NCBI GenBank assembly: GCA_951799445.1
Contig: OX637291.1
Span: forward strand, 5,520,501-5,584,500
Length of the DNA stretch: 64,000 bases
DNA from: Pseudisothecium myosuroides
Lineage: Eukaryota; Streptophyta; Bryopsida; Hypnales; Lembophyllaceae
Direction: 5' to 3'
Shown here: one piece after another, positions 38,291 through 50,680 of the stretch
Numbering within the stretch: position 1 is the stretch's first letter
How the letters are laid out: every line of letters starts with the position of its first letter
The notes under the pieces: generated by a model
Databases searched by the model: none
What the model saw: only the letters and a program-made list of their open reading frames with translations
Told to the model about the DNA's origin: nothing
Position numbers and translations under genes: made by a program

Positions 38291-41200
38291 ATCTACCACA
38301 TTGAAGAACATTTCACACATATTTCTACCAAATTTTAATGGTATCAAAGAAGGGAAACATATCCAAATTTTTTTTGCAATGCATGAATTTGTGAAGAAAT
38401 TCACTAGACCTTTTTGCAAACAAAACTTTCCACCTCACTTTCAAATTAGAAGAATTCCAATAGTGGATACTTAGAAATATTTTTTCTTTACAAGTACAAA
38501 TAAAGAAATTACAAAATAGACAAAATTTCTATAGAAATTAGAAGCACAATGTGATCAACCAAGTTCCTAATACATTGAATACTATTGTAAAAGCATACCA
38601 ACCTCTATGTTCCATGCATTTGTTTCCATGAATTTCCATCATTGATAACTTTGTTTTCCTTATTTCTATATATTCCAAGAGAACTATTGTTGTACATGTA
38701 GAGGCGTGAGGCTTGTAGATTCATCTTCTACCTCAACAAAATTTTGTTTTGTATAGGAGACCTTCATAGCCCCTTTCGTCATTGGATTCCGTATTTTGAC
38801 CAATCAAGGGTCAATATGGTGACGACAACGCCAACGTAGAAATGCAATCACATTTGCGAATCAAGAGCTAAGTGACAAGTGCATTAGTTATATTAATCAC
38901 AATGTACTAAATCTTCCACAACTCTCTAGTGGAGGGGCAAACTTTTTTAGAATTTGTACATATTTTCTATACTATGTAAGACAAGTTTGTGTAATCATCG
39001 GACACTTTTAGATTTTTTTTACAAATTTTGGATTGTTCTAACTCCCAACCTAAAAATAAATAAAAATTAGAGTTGTGTCCAATTCTATATGTTAAAATGT
39101 CTATTTAGGATTTATTGTAACTTTTGGGAATGTTTTGGACAATTTTGTGAATTAAGAGGTCAGTGTTGTAGAAGATTTAGTACATTGTGACTAAATCTTC
39201 TATAATTTTTTAGCGTGTGTGGGGGGGGTAAATTTTTTTAGAGTTTGTATATATTTTTTATACTATGTAAGACACTTGGGTGCTAGTTTCAGTACTAGAA
39301 AAAAGGGCCCAAATCAAGATGTCCTAACCTAATACAAAATGTCCAAATCAATACAACTATGTTCAAAATTGCCATCCGAATCAACTTAACATTGCTGATT
39401 AGGGGCCTTTTTTCTTGTAGTGTTTGTGTGAGCATGGGACACTTTTAGATTTTTTCACAATTTAGATCAAAATTTAGGGCTTTATAAAAGACCGCTTGCA
39501 AAAGAAGGCTCTGCTAGAAGTTCCTTGTCCTTGGGTAGTTAGAAAGCGTGTTCGATTTGTTCCACTTTGGCTAGTACTCCTAGTGCTAATAGCTTTTGAA
39601 AACAAATGTATAAAAATAAAATTAATTTGATTTAATTAGTATAACCCTAAAAATAGGATGTCACCAAAATTTCAATCCTAAAAAAAATCTAGGTAGAAAG
39701 TTATTTACAAAAAAGAGTGAGATGAAATTCGAAAAAAAATAGACACTTTGACATTTTAATTTGTAAAAAATAGGAAAAAAAATTTACAAAGAAACTAAAA
39801 ATTGTCCATTTGGAAGGACTTCGTGGAAAAGACATTTCACTAAGAAAATGATATTGAAACCATCTTCAATGTTAAAAAATGTACATGCAAAGGAGCCCTA
39901 TTTGCATGAACGTGGAGGACATAAAATAATTTTAGACGTCCCTTGGGAGGAACATGCCCACCTATTGTAGAAATAGACAACCACTAAAAGTTTAACTCCA
40001 GATCATTAATTTTGGGTACTCTTTTTCCAAAAAAACCCAAAAATTAAAAATATGAAAAATTCATTAAAATTATTTTTAAATATAAAATTATTTTTGAAAA
40101 ATATGGTATATGACTACACTCAAGACAACCATCTCCAATAAAAAAATTCAAGTGCATTTGGGTCAACTTATGTGATTCCAAGTCATCTGCCAATTGTTGC
40201 TAAAAAAGTCCTTTAATTTGTCAGCCTTCTTACTCTAGGCTGCAAGAGACTTTCTAACCCGCTTCGCTATTGTATCCCTAACTCCGCCATTTTCTACTAG
40301 AAAACCCATCTAGCGGGTTTAAACCAAGAGGGTTGCAAGAGATGATCTCATACTAAGTTAATGAAGAGTCAATCAATCTACTATTTTACCTTGCCTAGGT
40401 ACATACCAACTCAAATCAATTTTAGCTTTAAAAGACAAATCCAATCTAAAGGGCTTGGTTTGTAGAGAATCTCTTTAATAGCAGTATTGAAAAATAATCA
40501 AATGATTCGTATTCTTTTGAAGCGTCAATATTACATCCTCAGCTTTAGTAAAGTTTTTATCAGTGGAAGCACATACAAAAGAATTCAATTGCATAGGTTT
40601 AAGAAAATTTAAATTTAGACATCTCCAATACTTAACTACACTAAATAGAACAATTAGATTGTCTTACCCAAAAAAATTACTTTACAAGCCATCAAAGCCA
40701 ACATATATTTCTATAGAAATTTCCATTTGTATAGAAATTAGATTTGTGAGTTCCAATTACAACAACACCTAATTCCAAAATAGTGCATTTTTGTATAATA
40801 ACAATAAATATTTGTATAGTGTCAAATGTCAAGAAATTAATGAGGGGCAACTTAATTTTACTATTTAGTGTATATACCAACTTCTTAATATCATTTTCTT
40901 CTTGTTTAAGACATGCATTTATCATGCTAAATTTTAGGTTCTAAATCATAATTTGAATGTGTGATTCTTGCATTAGAAAGTTTGTAAATTATTTATTTAT
41001 TTATTTGCAATACAATGAAACAATTTGTTTCAAAGGTAAAAAAAAGATAACAAACTAACACCATGCTGAGATTCACTAAGGGCAGAATGTGCCAAATCCA
41101 AATCCAGTAGCCAATACTAGAAGGGCGCAAATTCACACAACTAACCTTCAAGTCACCTCCAGGACAAAGGGCTTAGTTTGAGTTTGTTCAAAAAATTGAT

Positions 41201-41486
41201 TAGTAGCTTTGAGATTGCCCATTGCCTTGAGGAGGGTAGAAGCTCGTGATTGATTGATTGACCTTTTGAGCAAGCTTCATGATGCCCATGTCGTAAAGAC
41301 TTTGAGTTCAATTTTGGAAAGCCTCTCCAAGATCCAAAATGCCCTTTAAGAGTTAATGTAACTACACATAAAATCAGTCTCAATTTTTGTGATGGCAATA
41401 AAGGACCATATTATCCAGAATAATTAATAATATGAAAGCAATAATAATGTGATGTTGGAGATTATTTTAGATAATAATGAGTCATT
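38291..41486. repeat. AT-rich filler with direct and dispersed repeats
   Basis: 38890-39010 and 39170-39470 are direct repeats ('AGTACATTGTGA', 'TATACTATGTAAGACA', 'GGGACACTTTTAGATT'); the second is split by a 133 bp element. 39720-40205 matches 4265-4740. No gene supported. Confidence 0.5.
39290..39422. mobile_element. CACTA-like mini-element, 133 bp
   Basis: The right end reads CTTGTAGTG, the complement of CACTACAAG; the left end CAGTACTAGAAAAAAGGG is a degraded version. Three-base duplication TTT at 39287-39289 and 39423-39425. The paralogous direct repeat near 38974 ('GACAAGTTTGTGT') is unoccupied. CACTA elements are known for 3 bp duplications and CACTA ends. Confidence 0.7.
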
Positions 41487-42425
41487 TTAACTCCTAAGCT
41501 CCCATCATCCCCTCGAAGGACAAAATGGATTTCAGGTAGGCTCCTATGGTCTCAATTTGTGTGGTGATTTTTTGAAACTTTTTGTGAATATAGGAAATCA
41601 CATTAGCTTTACGAGAATATTATTTTTATTTCAAACGATGCCCGGATGCAAAAGTTATGCTACTTGAAGCCCAAAATAAAGGTTGTCGGGCAGCACAAAA
41701 AATTTGCAAAATGTCAAGATTAAAATTTTAAAATTTTATTTCTCATAGATATTATTTTTGTCTACATAGAAAGATTTGGTTAATTCTATTTGGATTAGTG
41801 ACGAGAAAATTATGGACAATCTTGTTTTGGAGGCAATTTAAGCATCTTCTTGAAAAATAACTTGCACAATTCATTTTTGAATGCAATTTTTGCAATTTTT
41901 GCATTTTAAAAAAAAAAGGTTGCATCGGGTTTAATAGTTTGATAGAAAAATATCACCATTGGATTTAGTGATATCCAATTCCATCTTTGAGCTATTAAGG
42001 GTTTAGTTTTTCTTTTAATCTTGAATCTACAGTACTTCTACTAAATATATATTTTTAAATGAAAATTATTATTATTATTATTATTTTTAATTCCTAGACT
42101 TTCAACTCAATTCTTCAACATTCAAAATTCAAAATGTGTAGTGCAAAAAATTAAATCTATGAAGATTCAAAGCTTTAAAATCTATTCAGATAAGGTGCAA
42201 ACAATCTAAGTCTCTTCACTTCAAATGCAAATATCTTGCAATCCATACGGTCAAAGTTTTTGAAATTTCTTCCACACATTTTTATACTAGTCTAGTGCAT
42301 GATCTTACAATTAGATATGCAAAAAAACAATTTCTAAAGATTTGTGTACAAGTTTGCAATAGAAATGGTAGTTTTGAGTGGTTTCTGATGAAAAAAATGC
42401 CTTGGGAGCTTAGCTTAGGGATTAA
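41487..42425 (-). mobile_element. TTAA element, subfamily D
   Basis: Left TTAACTCCTAAGCTCCC, right GGGAGCTTAGCTTAGGGATTAA (22 bases, here only its last 8 are the TTAA-type end). The interior is an uninterrupted relative of 539-1623. First of a block of four nearly adjoining TTAA elements. Confidence 0.75.
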
Positions 42426-42490
42426 ATAATGAGAATAATTTTGGTAGAGTTTCTTCAAATTAATCTCTTACTTGACCATGTTTTGATATT

Positions 42491-43392
42491 TTTACCCCCA
42501 AAGGACGAAATTGCGTTTTGGGCAACATAAAAATTTTGGGCAACGCACTACGAATAGAATTTTTGTTTTTTTCTTCAAAGTTTTTACACAACATGTGCAT
42601 GAGGAGTAGCTCTAAGGTGCAACAATTTTCATAGCTTTTGACTACATGGTTAAAAAGATATTGGATTATATGTAATTTTTAATGCTTTGTGGGCAGCTAA
42701 ATAAAATCAATTTTTTAAGAAATAAAAATTTGAAATTGATATCCTAGATTTATATATACATGGAAATCTTTGAATTGTTCCATTTTGACTAACAAGATGA
42801 AAATTCTGAGGATTTTTAATTTATACGCAGTTATGGATTCTTTACTCTAAAATAAACTTTGAACTCCTTTATTTAACTCAATTTTCAATATTTTTGAAAA
42901 AAAATAAAAATATTGGATGTATGTTATTTATTACAACATTACAACCACTGGATTGGAATTTTTCTATTCGGTAACAATATTCTTAACAATTTAGATTTTT
43001 AAGTGATGATCTATCTCTTTCTAAGCATGAATAATAATTATTTTTTGTTGAAACTTTTTATGTATATTTCCAAGTTATATCTTCAATATAGTATGGAGAG
43101 TAACAAGTTGTAGGTTCTATACATTTTTGTGTAAAAACTTTGAAAGATGAAATCTAACATTTGGAAAGAATTAAAAATACTTCTTTTTGAAATCAAAGCA
43201 ACAAAATCTTGCAATTGGTAAGGTTTCCTATTCTAAAAATTTAGGAGGGTGTACTCTAACAAATTAACTAAAGGATCCTACGGTTGGATTTATTAAGGAA
43301 GGATTAAATAATGAAGATTTTAATCTTACTTTGGATTTGAGTACTTTCAAGCAGTTTTGGGCCTTAAAATACCAAAAACCTTTAAGGATTAA
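42491..43392 (-). mobile_element. TTAA element, subfamily C, decayed ends
   Basis: Left TTTACCCCCAAAGGACG and right CCTTTAAGGATTAA. The left half matches 31654 ('GAGGAGTAGCTCTAAGG', 'CATTACAACCACTGGATTGG'); the right half is diverged. Confidence 0.65.
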
Positions 43393-43729
43393 ATATAATT
43401 TATTGTGTGCATCATGTAGACTTGAAATTCACCTACAATATACTTCTAACTTCTTATAACCTTCACCTTTTGAAAATTAATAACAAATTTATTGTATTTT
43501 CAAAATTCATACAACCTTTGTATTTAGCTTTATAAGCATTTGTCAATGTGCAACAATTCTTCTTCATTTTTTTGGCATGCCAATGGTACTGCAAAACCTA
43601 TAGAGTCGTTTTTTGGTGTACTTATTTCAGTTCTATTCAGTCCTTATGGAAAATTGAAATAAGGTTCTAATCTTTTCCAAGTATTTTTTGGACTCTTTAA
43701 GAATATAAAATGAATTCTAAAAATGCTAA

Positions 43730-44883
43730 TAAACCCCTAAAGTTCCTTGACTATGTTTTCACCAAAAATGCTCCAAAATTGCTATTTCTAGTATAGATAC
43801 CAAATTTTAGGAAAAAATATTTTTGGACACATATAACCGTAGGATCTTGTAGTATGTTGGTTTGAAAAGATGTGGAAAAAAATTTAGAAATTTCCACACT
43901 ATGGATTGCAAATATTAGCGTCTGAATTAACCAAAAAAAAATTGGGGCCCTTGCAAAAAAATAGGCATTTGCACTTCACAAGGTCACATTTGTATGAAAA
44001 ATGTCCAAAATAGTGGTGCTTTTTTGGGTTCATTTTTCAATTCAAGTTGGCTACATACTTGAAAAATTTTAGATCATTTAGAGTTATATAACATATAGGA
44101 AAAAAAATAGAAAGTAGAAAAAATAGATAATGATTCAAAATACTACATTGTTAAAAATTTAGTTATAGAATTGAAAAATGCCAATTCCAGTGGTTGCAAT
44201 GTTGTAATAAACAATCTACATCCTAAAATTTTATTTTTTTCCAAAAATATTGAAAATTGAGTTAAATAAAGGACTTCAAAGTTTAATTTAGAGTAGAAAA
44301 TCCATAACTATCCGCAAACTGAAACTCCTCATAACTTTCATCTCATTGATAAAAAATTAATGATTCAAAGCTTTCCACATATATAATTATATATAAATCT
44401 AGAATACCAATTTCAAATGTTTGTTTTTGAAAAAAGTGATTTTTTTATCTGCCCGGACTATTCAACCGAGGAAAAAAACTACATATCATACAATAACTTT
44501 TTAACCATGTAATCAAAAGTTATGAAAAATGTTGGGCCTTAAACCTTTACTTCCTAAGAAGCCCAAATTGGGCCTCACATTTTTTTAGCAATTTTGAAGA
44601 GTTTAAAAGGAGATTTTTAAATATTTTAATAATTAATTATTTAAAACCAATACATGCAATGTTCTTCACTTAAACTAATGATATAATAAAATTTTCCATT
44701 TAGATTATACTTTTTACTATATGATCAATCAAACTTGGCAACTTAAAATCATGAATTCTTAGGAAGTAAAGGGTTAAAGAATAACATTGTCCCCATGTTG
44801 AAAAAAATAAAATTTCCATTTGTAGTGAATTGCCCAAAATCTCTTTGTTGCCAAAAAACACAGCTTGGTCCTTTAGGGGTTAA
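43730..44883 (+). mobile_element. TTAA element, subfamily C, with nested element
   Basis: Left TAAACCCCTAAAGTTCC, right GGTCCTTTAGGGGTTAA. The interior is the reverse of 29898. It is 239 bp longer than its relatives because of the insertion at 44539-44777. Confidence 0.8.
44539..44777. mobile_element. Nested 239 bp TTAA element, separate family
   Basis: Left TTAAACCTTTACTTCCTAAG and right CTTAGGAAGTAAAGGGTTAA are inverted repeats. It sits exactly where relatives have a single TTAA (30018-30021 and 31779-31782), so the target duplication is directly visible. AT-rich interior without an open frame. Confidence 0.85.
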
Positions 44884-45001
44884 AGATGCATTTGAACTCA
44901 ATTGGCTAAGCTCCTACATTCAAAAGATTGACTTGTTAGACACAAATATGTAAGGGTTGGTACAAGGGTGAGACATCTTACTCCTAGAAGGACGATGAGG
45001 T

Positions 45002-45909
45002 TTAACCCCTAACAATGCTCCAAAACTGCCATTTCTAGTACAAGTACCAAATTTTAGAAAAAAATCATTTTTGGACACATGTAACCGTATGATCTTATAC
45101 TAATCTAGTTTGAGAATATGTGGAAAAATTTCAGAAATTTCCATCATGTAGATTGGAAGATATTAGCGTTTAAAGTGGCAAAAGTCCTTTTTTTGGCCCT
45201 GCGAAAAACCAGGCAGCTGCACTTCTCAAGGTCAAATTATTATGAAAAAATTTCCAAGATGGTTGTGCTTCTTTGGATTCATTCTTCAGGGCAAGTTGGC
45301 TACATGTTTCAAAATTTTCAGATTATTTGGAATTGTACAACATATAGGAAAAAAATAGTAAGTAGAAAGAAGTAGAGAATGGTTCAAAACACTAAACTGT
45401 TAAGAAGTTAATTATGGAATTAAAAAATGCCAATCCCAATGGTTGCAATGTTGTAATAAACAATCTACATCCTACAATTTATTTATTTTTTTGAAAAATA
45501 TTGAAAATTGAGTGAAATAAACGACTTCAAAGTTTATTTTAGAGTAGACAATCCATAATTGCCCGCAAACTAAAAAACCTCATAACGTTTGACTCATTGA
45601 TCAAAATGGAATGATTCAAAGCTTTCCACGTATATATAAATCTAATAAACCAATTTCAAGTTTTTATTTATGAAAAAAGTGTTTTTTTCTGATCTGCCCG
45701 ACTGCCCGAGTTGAGAAACAAACAACATATTAGGCCATAACTTTTTACTCGTATTTCCAAATGTCATGAAATTTGGTGCATATGAAAGATATTCCTCGTT
45801 CCCACCTTCTATAAAAATTTCAACCCAAAATATGCAAATCTCCAGTCACACGTACCTGCCCAAAATTTCTATGTTGTCAAAAAACGCATGTTGGTCCTTT
45901 AGGGGTTAA
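45002..45909 (+). mobile_element. TTAA element, subfamily C (full length)
   Basis: Left TTAACCCCTAACAATGCTCC, right GGTCCTTTAGGGGTTAA. Carries the shared frame on plus (45118-45375; WKILAFKVAK and WNCTTYRKK segments). Confidence 0.8.
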
Positions 45910-45959
45910 AAATAGATGACTTCCAAAAACCATAACATTGTTTTTCTTGGAGGTCCTTC

Positions 45960-46760
45960 CTTACTGTATATGAGGAGGGGTAATCCCCCCCTGGATGCTT
46001 GGGAGGGCATTACATTATAATCCCACGCATCCAATCAGCTTGGTGGAGGTAATTGGAATCTGCATTGGTTGTCACCAATTGGACAGATCATGCCTTCTTC
46101 TTGTTCATAGCGCCTTTGTCAGACTTATTATAATATTATTTTCACTGTACCTGGGAAGTTCCTTCCTTGGGGGGGCTTCCGCATTTGAGGGAAGCAAAAG
46201 GGCCCTCCTTTGCGAAGGTAAACAATGCTATGTTATTGTAGAGATGAAGAATGCACCTACAGTATTGCAGGTAGGCTTACATGTTACCTCCCTTTGGACA
46301 TGGTTACTTCCCAATCTTTGGACTGCTGATAAGATGAACCCAAGGGCGGGGAGTGAGGGCTCGCTACTGAGCAACTGCTGACAAGATGCACCTATTGGTC
46401 CATAAATCGGACCATTTGGGGCAAAGTACCTTACTCTCGTCCTTCCCAGGTTAGTTCTAATGATCCGATTTTTGTTTTTTTCTCTATTTGGTATCATGCG
46501 CACCACTTCACTGATCATGCTTTGCAGCAAGTGTCCCCAAAGTCCAAGCAGTTCTTGCACTTCAGTTGGGTGTCTTCGCCATGTGGTGGATAAGTTACAA
46601 TTGCATGAGGACACACAGACAGAGCACTAAGCTTACTTGCTACAGTAGTGCATTCAGCAACCAAGAGTACATCAGCAGTCAGTCACAACTCACAACTTTT
46701 CCATTGTTTGGACTTTCTTTCTTCAGGTCACCATCAAAGATCATGACTGCAGGTCACTAC
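45960..46760 (+). other. Gene-like island, not recognised
   Basis: GC-richer than its surroundings. A 128-codon frame at 45995-46381 contains a hydrophobic stretch (LIIILFSLYLG) but no known domain. A candidate acceptor TTTGCAG precedes 46529, followed by an open frame reading SSSCTSVGCLRHVVDKLQL that stops near 46629. Could be exons, a captured fragment or a decayed gene. Confidence 0.25.
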
Positions 46761-47289
46761 TAAGGTACTGTAACTACACCTAAAATCGACCGTTTAATCC
46801 TGAAACGCCAAAGGGGTTAAGGGGTGACCCTCAAAATCATCCTTTTCTATTACCGTGTGAATCAATAGCCTCCAAAATTGCAAAAGTACTCATTGCAAGT
46901 CAAACTACTATAGAAAATTTTCCCTTTCCACAACAAATTTCAAGGATGAATAGTTGCACTTCTATCTTATACAGTTTGATTCCTTGTCATCCATCGGATG
47001 CAAAACATCCGCTTTGGCGTTCAAGGGTTAAGCAATTTAGCATGGTTCTCATTATTATAATGGAAAACTTTTCATAAGGTCTTGTTGGTAGTCCAAAGGG
47101 GATTTTAGATTCTCTGAGAATGCATTTTTTGGACACTGTATGAATAAACTATGAATATTCGAAGAGCTAGAAATAGGTGTTTCTAAAACCGGACCTCGAC
47201 TCTCATGAATAGTGGGTGTACATTTTAGGCAAGAATATGTAGCGGGGTTGGTTTTAGAAAGGGGTTGAAATTGGGTGTAGTTACCTTAA
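46761..47289. mobile_element. TA-target element with AAGGTAACTACACC ends, copy 1
   Basis: Left 'TAAGGTACTGTAACTACACC' and right 'GGGTGTAGTTACCTTA' are inverted. It contains the nested TTAA element 46794-47031. Without that insert it is about 290 bp and matches copy 2 from 47353. Confidence 0.65.
46794..47031 (+). mobile_element. Nested 238 bp TTAA element
   Basis: Left TTAATCCTGAAACGCCAAAG, right CTTTGGCGTTCAAGGGTTAA. Inverted relative of 15813-16043. Copy 2 of the host, at 47373-47383, reads 'ACCAAATAAGCAATTTAGC' where this one has the insert, so it serves as the unoccupied site. Confidence 0.75.
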
Positions 47290-47352
47290 TGGTAATTTAT
47301 CCTACTGACTGTACATTATGGTGAGTTTCGGACACCAACGGAGGGTGACAAA

Positions 47353-48566
47353 TAAGGTAACTACATCTAAAACTGACCAAATAAGCAATTTAGCATGGTT
47401 ACCATTAATTACAAAAAAAATTCATGGGGTCTTGTTGTTGGTCAAAAGGGGGATTCTAGATTCTCTTAGAATGCATTTTTTGGACACTATGTGAATAAAC
47501 TATATAAATTTCAAAGTGATGGGAATGGATGTTTTTAACCCCTAAAGTTCCATGACTATTTTTTCACCGAAAACACACAAAAACTGCCATTTTTAGTACA
47601 AGTACCAAATTTTTGAAAAAAAAACTTTTTTGACACATGTAACCATAGGATCTTATAGTAAACTAGTTTTAGAAGATGTGGAAAAAAATTCAGAATTTTC
47701 CACCATGCGGATTAGAAGATATTAGCATTTGAATTGGCAAAAATCCTTTTTTTATCCCTGCGAAAAACAGGGCAGCTGCACTTCACAAGGTCACATTTTT
47801 ATGAAAAAATGTCCAAAATGGTGGTGCTTCTTTGAATTCTTTTTCCTAAACAAGTTGGCTACATGCTTAAAAAATTTCAAATCATTTGGATTTGTACAAC
47901 ATATACAAAAAAAATAGTAAGTAGAAAGAAGCAGAGAATGATCCAAAATACTAAATTGTTAAGAATTTAATTATGGATTTGAAAAATGTCAATCCCAATG
48001 GTTGTAATTTTGTAATAAACAAACTACATCCTATGAATTTATTTTTTTCAAAAAATATCAAAAATTGAGTTAAATAAACAACTTCAAAGTTTATTTCAAA
48101 GTAGAGAATCCATAACTGCCCGCAAACTAAAACCCCTCATATCTTTTGACTCATTGGTCGAAATGGAATGATTCAAAGCTTTCCACGTATATATAACTCT
48201 AGAAAATCAATTTCAAATTTTTATTTTTGAAAAAGTGATTTTTTCTGATCTGCCCAGACTGCCTAGTTACGAAAAAAGGTAACATATTTGGCCATAACTT
48301 TTGACTCCTATTTCCAAATGTCATGAAATTTAGTGCATATGAAAGATATTCCTTGCGCCCACCTTCTATTAAAATTTCAGCTTAAAATATGGAAATCTCT
48401 AGTCACAAGTACCTGCCCAAGATTTCTATACGGCCAAAAAACGCATGCCGGTCCTTTAGAGGTTAAAATTGACCTTGGACTCTCATGAATAGTGGGAGTA
48501 CATTTTAGGCAAGAATATGTAGGGTTCAATTCTAGAAAGGAATCAAAATTAGGTGTAGTTACCTTA
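47353..48566. mobile_element. TA-target element, copy 2, split by a TTAA element
   Basis: Left 'TAAGGTAACTACATC', right 'GGTGTAGTTACCTTAA'. Host sequence is 47353-47534 and 48467-48566, matching copy 1 on both sides of the insertion ('GGACTCTCATGAATAGTGGG', 'CATTTTAGGCAAGAATATGT'). Confidence 0.65.
47535..48466 (+). mobile_element. TTAA element, subfamily C (full length)
   Basis: Left TTAACCCCTAAAGTTCC, right GGTCCTTTAGAGGTTAA. Inserted in the TA-target element, whose first copy reads 'TTTCTAAAACCGG' near 47186 at the matching point. Confidence 0.85.
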
Positions 48567-48790
48567 ATTCCTCCCTCCGTTCTAAAATGATCTTCCGGTT
48601 TTGTTTTATTTTTTTGTCCCAAAATGATCTTTTGGTTGCTCAAAAATGATTGTTTTGGTTCTTGAAGATTTGGCGAATGGTTAACAACTTCCTTGAAATC
48701 CTTCAAAAAAGGTTGAAATAACGTTACTTTTAGCCTTAATTCCAAACATTTTATTCATTCAACCAAATGGTCATTTTAGGACGGAAGGAA
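48567..48790. mobile_element. Stowaway-like MITE, about 224 bp
   Basis: Left 'TTCCTCCCTCCGTTCTAAAA', right 'TTTTAGGACGGAAGGAATA', with TA at the edges. CTCCCTCCG ends next to TA are typical of plant Stowaway elements. It abuts the end of the TA-target element. Confidence 0.75.
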
Positions 48791-49769
48791 TATTATTCAA
48801 GGTGAAATACACTTACGATTTAATAACACTCTTTACCATTGGCAACATACCGCGTTGCATTTCAACTTTGATGTATTACTCATTTGATTGAATTATGTAT
48901 CAAATTCAAAGTAGGCTACTTTGTGTATGGCACTAGTTTATCAAAATTACACTATTCTAAATTAGTGTGCGTTGAAATTTTACTATATTCTATTAGTTTC
49001 TAAAATCAATTCTTTTTGAAGTGGCAATAATTTTGTTGGTGATAAGATTTTGCACCCTCATTAGTAGAATAAATTATTATAGTAGAAAGGGATCTAATGG
49101 AACCAAATTTTTTCTAAAAAATTTTACTCTTAAAAACTTCCATTATTCTAGTGAGAATAGTATTGTGTGTTTGGCCATTTGTAGAAACTCTAGGCATTTC
49201 TAATTTTTTGAGGATGCTAGGAGCAAGAAAAGTTTCTAAAAATTGATATATCCTAAACCAACTTTATGACGTTCAATGAATTCAAACTGAAAATATATTT
49301 AGAGTTGGACAAGCAAACATTTTGAATCTCCAACTTTTTTTGGTAATAGGGAAAAAAAATAATCCGCTTAATGTTTGACCCCTATAATCTTGTACATTAT
49401 ATGTGTTTTGACTCTCAAAATTTTCAATGTATTCTATAATAAATTTGGAAGAAGATCCAATAGTTAGAGAAGTAAAACAAATCATTGGTTTACATGTATA
49501 TATGACTTTCTCTACAAGGGTCATTAATTATGAAGGTGTTTGAGCTTCGAATTCTGAAAGAACTTTAAAGCTTATTACTATTTTTTAATTGTAAGAAAAA
49601 AATTCTATAATTCATCAATTGTCAAATCACATTGTCAACTCTAATTAATTTATATGCAACAAATGCTGACCTTGACCACTAAATTAAGGTGAATGTACCC
49701 ATATCCAATCACTTAAGGGATTTCCCAACAAATGATGAGCAGTTTAAGGAGCAGGAAATTTTTCTCATG
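48791..49769. other. AT-rich filler
   Basis: No gene or terminal repeats recognised; the frames at 49021-49203 and 49282-49524 show no motif. Confidence 0.45.
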
Positions 49770-50680
49770 TAGAAGATAAGAAAGATAAGAAATATGGAGA
49801 CTCCCAAATTTTTGTAATTTTATTTGCAAAATTGAAGTTACCTTGAATTTTGGGAGTCAAAAAGCTGTCTGGACTAATAACCAATGTTTAGAGTCATCCA
49901 ATTCCGATCATCTAAAAAACCATTAGAAGAAAAATGGGCCCTCGGGAGGGCTCCTTCCCTTTGAAAAGGGGCTGTGAGTTCCCCGCAATGGAACTCACAG
50001 GTCCTTTGGGGGACAATGGCCACTATTCATCATCAATGATGAATAGTGGCCACAATAAATAAAAAATAAAATTAAAAATTAAAAATAAAAAAAATATAAT
50101 AATAAAAAATTAATAAAAATTAATAAAATAAAAAAAATTAATAAAAAAAATAAAAAAAATAAAATAATAAAATAATAATAATAATAATAATAAAATAATG
50201 ATTCAGACTGACGAGGAAAATTTCGGCCACATTAGATTTGTGAATTCTGAAATTCTGCATTTAATTTAATATTAGTATTATTTTAATATTTTTTAAATTA
50301 TTTTATTGCACTGTCCCGCCAGTTCGCTGTCCTGAACAGCCCCCCATTCGCTGGCTGGAAAAAAAAAAAAAAAAAAAAAAAACTTTTTTTTTTTTTTTTT
50401 TTTCAAATTTTTTTTTCTGTTTATGCGGACAGCGTTCCCTGCTGTCCGGGAACTCACAGATCTCCCGAGGGTCCATTTTTCTTCTATTGTGCTTTCCCGC
50501 TCACTATTTCCTACTTTCTTCCTCACTACTTTGGACATGTGTCATAACCTTATTAGTCCCAACTTTGAAAAAAAGCATTCCAAGCTTTTCAACCTTAGTT
50601 GGAAATAGTGCCCCCTATAGGTTGGCTATGGGTCGTGATCGACTATGGGTGCATCTACCTTAGGTACTCCCTTGAAACTA
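49770..50680. repeat. Dispersed repeat split by a MITE
   Basis: 49770-49923 and 50487-50680 together match about 6300-6600 ('GAATTTTGGGAG', 'CCAATTCCGATCAT', 'GGACATGTGTCAT', 'TTAGTCCCAACTTTGAAAA'). Confidence 0.65.
49924..50486. mobile_element. 563 bp MITE with internal palindromes
   Basis: TAGAAGAAAAATGG at the left is exactly inverted at the right (CCATTTTTCTTCTA), and the similarity continues through CCCTCGGGAG. Inside: a 36 bp near-perfect palindrome (50017-50052), an (A/T)-only tract at 50053-50200, and an A24-C-T20 foldback at 50359-50403. The relative at 6190-6620 is unoccupied. Confidence 0.75.

Noticed and set aside
50359..50403. Poly(A) tail of a retroposed gene
   Set aside because: The A-run is followed at once by a T-run inside a terminal-inverted-repeat element, so it is a foldback rather than a tail.
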